NCBI RefSeq assembly: GCF_000725805.1
Contig: NZ_JOFT01000013.1
Location: 62,001 to 126,000 of the forward strand
Length of the DNA stretch: 64,000 nt
Source of the DNA: Streptomyces xanthophaeus
GTDB lineage: Bacteria; Actinomycetota; Actinomycetes; Streptomycetales; Streptomycetaceae
Direction of reading: 5' to 3'
This document shows, piece by piece, positions 60,811 to 64,000 of this stretch. Position 1 is the stretch's first letter. Every line of letters begins with the position of its first letter. The notes under the pieces are model-generated. The model did no database searches and was not told where the DNA came from. It saw only the letters and a list, made by a program, of their open reading frames with translations. Position numbers and translations under genes: made by a program.

Positions 60811-63492
60811 TCAGGGCCTCGTCTGCTGGTGAGTGCGCCGGACCCAGCGCCGCAGTTCGTCGGTGCCCCAGACGATGACGGGGAAGGTCGCGATGAGGGC
60901 GACGACGTCCAGCGGGAGGGCGGCGGTACCGAACAGGCCTTGCAGGGGCGGCGCGTACACGAGGGCCGCGGTGAAGACGAGCTCGAAGGCGATGCCCGCC
61001 AGGAGCAGGGGGTTGGTGAACAGGCCGATGTCGCGCAGGGCCGCATGGTCGGTGCGGGCGGCGAAGGCGGTGCCGACCTGGCAGGTGACGATGCCGGCGA
61101 ACGTGGCCGTGGTCGCGGTGACGTAGGCGTGGTGCAGGGGGCTGCCCGTGCCGGTGGGGTCGCCCGGGTGCCAGCCGGCGCGCCACAACACGTAGAAGAA
61201 CGCGCCCATGACCAGGACTGCGGAGACGGTACCGAGGTAGCCCCAGCTACGGATGAGCATGTCCCGGGAGATGACCCCTTGCGAGCTCGGGCGGGGCGGG
61301 CGGCTCATGGTGCCCGGTTCGGCTCGTTCGCGGCCGAGGGCGAGGGCGGGGAGGGTCTCGGTGCCGAGGTCGATGGCGAGGATCTGCAGGACGGTCAGCG
61401 GGAGCGGGACCGTGCCGGCCGACAGGGCGAAGACCAGGAACGGCACGACCTCGGGAGTGAGGTGGGCGAAGATGTAGACGATGAACTTGCGGACGTTGTC
61501 GTAGACGCGGCGGCCTGATTCGATCGCGGTGACGATGGTGGCGAAGTTGTCGTCGGTCAGCACCATGGTGGACGCCTCACGGGCCACATCGGTGCCGGAG
61601 AGTCCCATCGCCACGCCGATGTGAGCCCGGTGCAGGGCAGGGGCGTCGTTGACCCCGTCACCGGTCATGGCGACGATCTGCCCGTGTGCGCGCAGGGCGT
61701 CGGCCACCTTCAGCTTGGTCTCGGGCGAGGAGCGGGCGAAGACGACTTCGGCGTCCGCCGATGCGAGGAGCGCGTCGAGTTCGTGGTCGCCGATCGACTC
61801 GGACTGTGCCACCACCTGGAGACGAGGCAGGCCGATGCCGACTTCGCGGGCGACGGCCGCGGCGGTGGCGCCGTTGTCGCCCGTGACGATGTGCACGCGG
61901 AGCCCCGCCTCGTGGCAGCGCCGGACGGCGGCGGCGACTTCGGGACGTGGCGGGTCGTACAGGCCGACGAGCCCGAGCAGGCGGAGCCCGGTCTCCGCGT
62001 CCTGGCGACGGGTCGGTACCGCGGCACCGGCCGGCAGTGTTCGGACGGCGACGGCCAGGACGCGCATGCCTTCCTGGGCGAGCTCCTCCGCCGCGTCGGC
62101 CGCGGACCCCGAACCGCCTTCCAGGGTCTGCAACACCGTCTCCGGCGCTCCTTTGACGACGACGCGCAGACCGTGCACGCCAGCGGCGTGGACGACGGAC
62201 ATCAGACGCAGCCGGGGGTCGAAGCGGAAAAGGGCCCGGCGCCCGGTGTCACGGCCTTCGAGGTCGACGGGTGCGGCGTGGGCAGCGGCACCTTCCACCA
62301 GGGCCGTTTCCGTCGGGTCGCCGTGAAGTGCGCCTTCTTCGTCGCGGGTGACCGTGGTGCACAGCGCGCTGGTCCGCAGCAGCTCTCCGTCCCAGGGGCC
62401 GGGCTCCCTTCCGTGCTCCGGCGTCCACACGGCTTGGAGTCGCATGCGGTTCTGGGTGAGGGTTCCGGTCTTGTCGGTGCAGATGACGTTGGTGGAGCCG
62501 AGCGTCTCCACGGCGCTCAGGCGCTTGATCACCGCACCTTGGCGGGCGAGGCCGCGCACGCCGACGGCCAGGGCGAGGGTGATGGTCGGCAGCAGCCCCT
62601 CGGGGACGTTGGCGACCAGCAGGCCGATCGCGAACGTCAGGGTGTCCGTCAGCGGCAGGCCCACGGCGACACCGGCCGCCAGGAACACGCCGCCCATGGC
62701 GACCGCTACGGCGGCGATGAGCCAGGCAACCTTCTTGACCTGCTGTTCCAGGGGGCTGGGGTCGCGCAGGGTGCGCTGACTCAGTGCGGCGATGCGGCCG
62801 AGTTCCGTGTGGTCTCCGGTGGCGAACACGATCGCCTGGGCCTGGCCCCCGGTGCAGACGGTGCCGCTGAACACGAGGTTGGGTTCCTGCAGCAGCGGCG
62901 CCCCGACGAGTCCGGGGCCGGCGATGCGTTCGGCAGGGGTGGACTCCCCCGTCAGCATCGACAGGTCGGCCTCGATGCCACCCTCGGTCAGCCGTGCGTC
63001 GGCGGGAACCTTGGCGCCCTCTTCGAGAACGACCAGATCACCCGGCACCAGTCCTCTCGCCTCCACCGCCGAGGACCGGCCGTCGCGGATCACCAGCGCG
63101 TGCTCGGGCAGGTACTTCGCGAGAGTCTCCACCGCCTGTTCGGCCTGCCGCTCCTGGAGGAGCGCGAACGCCGCGTTGACGAGGACCACGGCGATGATGG
63201 CCCACCCGAGCACGGGAATGCCTGCGACGAACGCCAGCGCGGCAGCCGCCCAGAGCAGCATGGCCAGCGGGTGGACGAGCTGGCGGACCAGTTCACGCCC
63301 CAGCGAGGTCCGGGCCTTGCGGCGGACCTCGTTGGGACCGTAGACGGCAAGGCGGCGGGCTGCCTCGCGTGCGGAGAGTCCACTCGGCCCGGTGCCGAGC
63401 TCGCGCCTCAGGAGCGGCAACGGTTCGAGGGGGTCAGGGCTCGCGGGGAGCCCGCCCGCAGGGGACGGGGGCCGGGTCGCTGACTCAGTCAT
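60811..63492 (-). CDS. P-type cation-transporting ATPase (CtpF-like, PII family) 2
   Basis: The 893-residue ATPase has [11 protein letters not shown], the ion-site helix [37 protein letters not shown] and [17 protein letters not shown], and a C-terminal six-helix cation-ATPase domain. The PEGLLPT helix is like that of Na+/K+ and H+/K+ pumps and some Ca2+ pumps. It overlaps the Rv1733c-like gene by eight bases and is followed by DUF1876. Ion specificity unknown. Confidence 0.93.
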   Translation of the reverse strand: MTESATRPPSPAGGLPASPDPLEPLPLLRRELGTGPSGLSAREAARRLAVYGPNEVRRKARTSLGRELVRQLVHPLAMLLWAAAALAFVAGIPVLGWAIIAVVLVNAAFALLQERQAEQAVETLAKYLPEHALVIRDGRSSAVEARGLVPGDLVVLEEGAKVPADARLTEGGIEADLSMLTGESTPAERIAGPGLVGAPLLQEPNLVFSGTVCTGGQAQAIVFATGDHTELGRIAALSQRTLRDPSPLEQQVKKVAWLIAAVAVAMGGVFLAAGVAVGLPLTDTLTFAIGLLVANVPEGLLPTITLALAVGVRGLARQGAVIKRLSAVETLGSTNVICTDKTGTLTQNRMRLQAVWTPEHGREPGPWDGELLRTSALCTTVTRDEEGALHGDPTETALVEGAAAHAAPVDLEGRDTGRRALFRFDPRLRLMSVVHAAGVHGLRVVVKGAPETVLQTLEGGSGSAADAAEELAQEGMRVLAVAVRTLPAGAAVPTRRQDAETGLRLLGLVGLYDPPRPEVAAAVRRCHEAGLRVHIVTGDNGATAAAVAREVGIGLPRLQVVAQSESIGDHELDALLASADAEVVFARSSPETKLKVADALRAHGQIVAMTGDGVNDAPALHRAHIGVAMGLSGTDVAREASTMVLTDDNFATIVTAIESGRRVYDNVRKFIVYIFAHLTPEVVPFLVFALSAGTVPLPLTVLQILAIDLGTETLPALALGRERAEPGTMSRPPRPSSQGVISRDMLIRSWGYLGTVSAVLVMGAFFYVLWRAGWHPGDPTGTGSPLHHAYVTATTATFAGIVTCQVGTAFAARTDHAALRDIGLFTNPLLLAGIAFELVFTAALVYAPPLQGLFGTAALPLDVVALIATFPVIVWGTDELRRWVRRTHQQTRP

Positions 63493-64000
63493 TGCCAGGT
63501 CCCTGTCCGCGCCGCAGCCTGCCGGACCAGCGCGGCTCCACGGCCTCCCACTCGTCCTCCCACTGGGCCAGGGTGCGGGTCTCGACGAGCAGCAGACGAA
63601 GGCGGACCACTGCCCCCGAGACCAGGACGAGCAGCCCGAGGGCTCCGGCCCCCGCCGCTGCGGCCGTCAACGCGCGCTGCGCTTCGGACGAAGGGGCCTG
63701 CGCTTCCGTGCCCGCGTCATCGACCCAGAGCGTGACCGGCCTGCCTGCCGATGTGCCGAGCGGGACGGGTACCGTACCGGCGTGCTGGTGAGCGGGCGGG
63801 TACTCCCAGACGGCTGGAGCAACCGCCCGCAAGTTGCCGCCGGAGCGGCTGGAGACCGCGCGCTCCGCGGGGCCGACCGTCGTCGCCTCGATCTGGTGCC
63901 GGTGGCGGGCCGTTTCCCCGGCAGTGCGGCTCTCGGAGTCCCAGACGGCCGTCGTGACGACGACGCCGCAGAGCACGGCGATCAGGAAGGACAGTGCGAA
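63485..64000 (-). CDS. Rv1733c-like two-helix membrane protein (5' end outside window)
   Basis: The visible 171 residues begin inside a transmembrane helix ([18 protein letters not shown]) and have an extracytoplasmic loop ([21 protein letters not shown]) and a second helix ([20 protein letters not shown]). This is the layout of Rv1733c, a DosR-regulon membrane antigen. The N-terminus and promoter lie beyond base 64000. The gene overlaps P-type ATPase 2 by eight bases. Confidence 0.8.
   Translation of the reverse strand, partial: FALSFLIAVLCGVVVTTAVWDSESRTAGETARHRHQIEATTVGPAERAVSSRSGGNLRAVAPAVWEYPPAHQHAGTVPVPLGTSAGRPVTLWVDDAGTEAQAPSSEAQRALTAAAAGAGALGLLVLVSGAVVRLRLLLVETRTLAQWEDEWEAVEPRWSGRLRRGQGPGND

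Overview
The window looks like a Streptomyces (or very close actinomycete) chromosome segment. It has very high G+C, strong third-position G/C bias, frequent GTG starts and 1-8 bp stop/start overlaps. It also carries typical streptomycete families: KdpFABC/DE, a bL37 mini ribosomal protein, PAS-SpoIIE-HATPase phosphatases, CBS-BON proteins and DUF1876/DUF1918 proteins. No tRNA, rRNA, CRISPR array, transposase or prophage was seen.

Region 1 (about 1-18.5 kb) is a potassium locus with a partial, decayed duplicate. A membrane micro-peptide gene, kdpF, kdpA, kdpB and kdpC are followed by a large hairpin, then kdpE and kdpD. Downstream are an SDR protein lacking its catalytic Lys, a 24-residue bL37 protein, a frameshifted GNAT acetyltransferase remnant, a second kdpE on the minus strand, an intact GNAT gene carrying a dispersed repeat in its acetyl-CoA loop, a wrecked Na+/H+ antiporter gene, and a second kdpF-kdpD pair with no KdpABC pump. 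Two related tiny ORFs precede the two blocks. A WXG100-like protein and a truncated partner end the region.

Region 2 (about 18.4-64 kb) resembles an enlarged DosR/DevR-type dormancy regulon. It contains two DosT/DosS-like GAF-GAF histidine kinases (both with the heme-ligand His motif HHPPM) and two DosR-like response regulators. The effectors match DosR-regulon families: six universal stress proteins, six CBS-BON proteins, an Acg-type nitroreductase, a Rv2004c-like kinase, a SulP transporter, PPOX proteins, two P-type cation ATPases, DUF1876, a Rv1733c-like membrane protein and a group 3b-like [NiFe] hydrogenase operon with its maturation protease. Energy-metabolism genes (pyruvate phosphate dikinase, phosphoketolase, PPK2) and an anti-sigma antagonist/SpoIIE phosphatase module are interspersed.

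The main non-coding signal is a 14-bp palindrome with consensus GGGCCGAWCGGYCC, usually in tandem pairs whose starts are 20-22 bp apart. It occurs 57-140 bp upstream of at least ten transcription units in region 2. Its GGG...CCC half-site layout resembles the mycobacterial DosR box, so I infer that it is the operator of the DosR-like regulators encoded here. I saw no copy in region 1, although I read by eye and did not scan exhaustively.

Inferred working model: low O2 or redox change is sensed by the two heme kinases, which phosphorylate the DosR-like regulators. These switch on stress, adenylate-sensing, hydrogen-metabolism and substrate-level energy genes.
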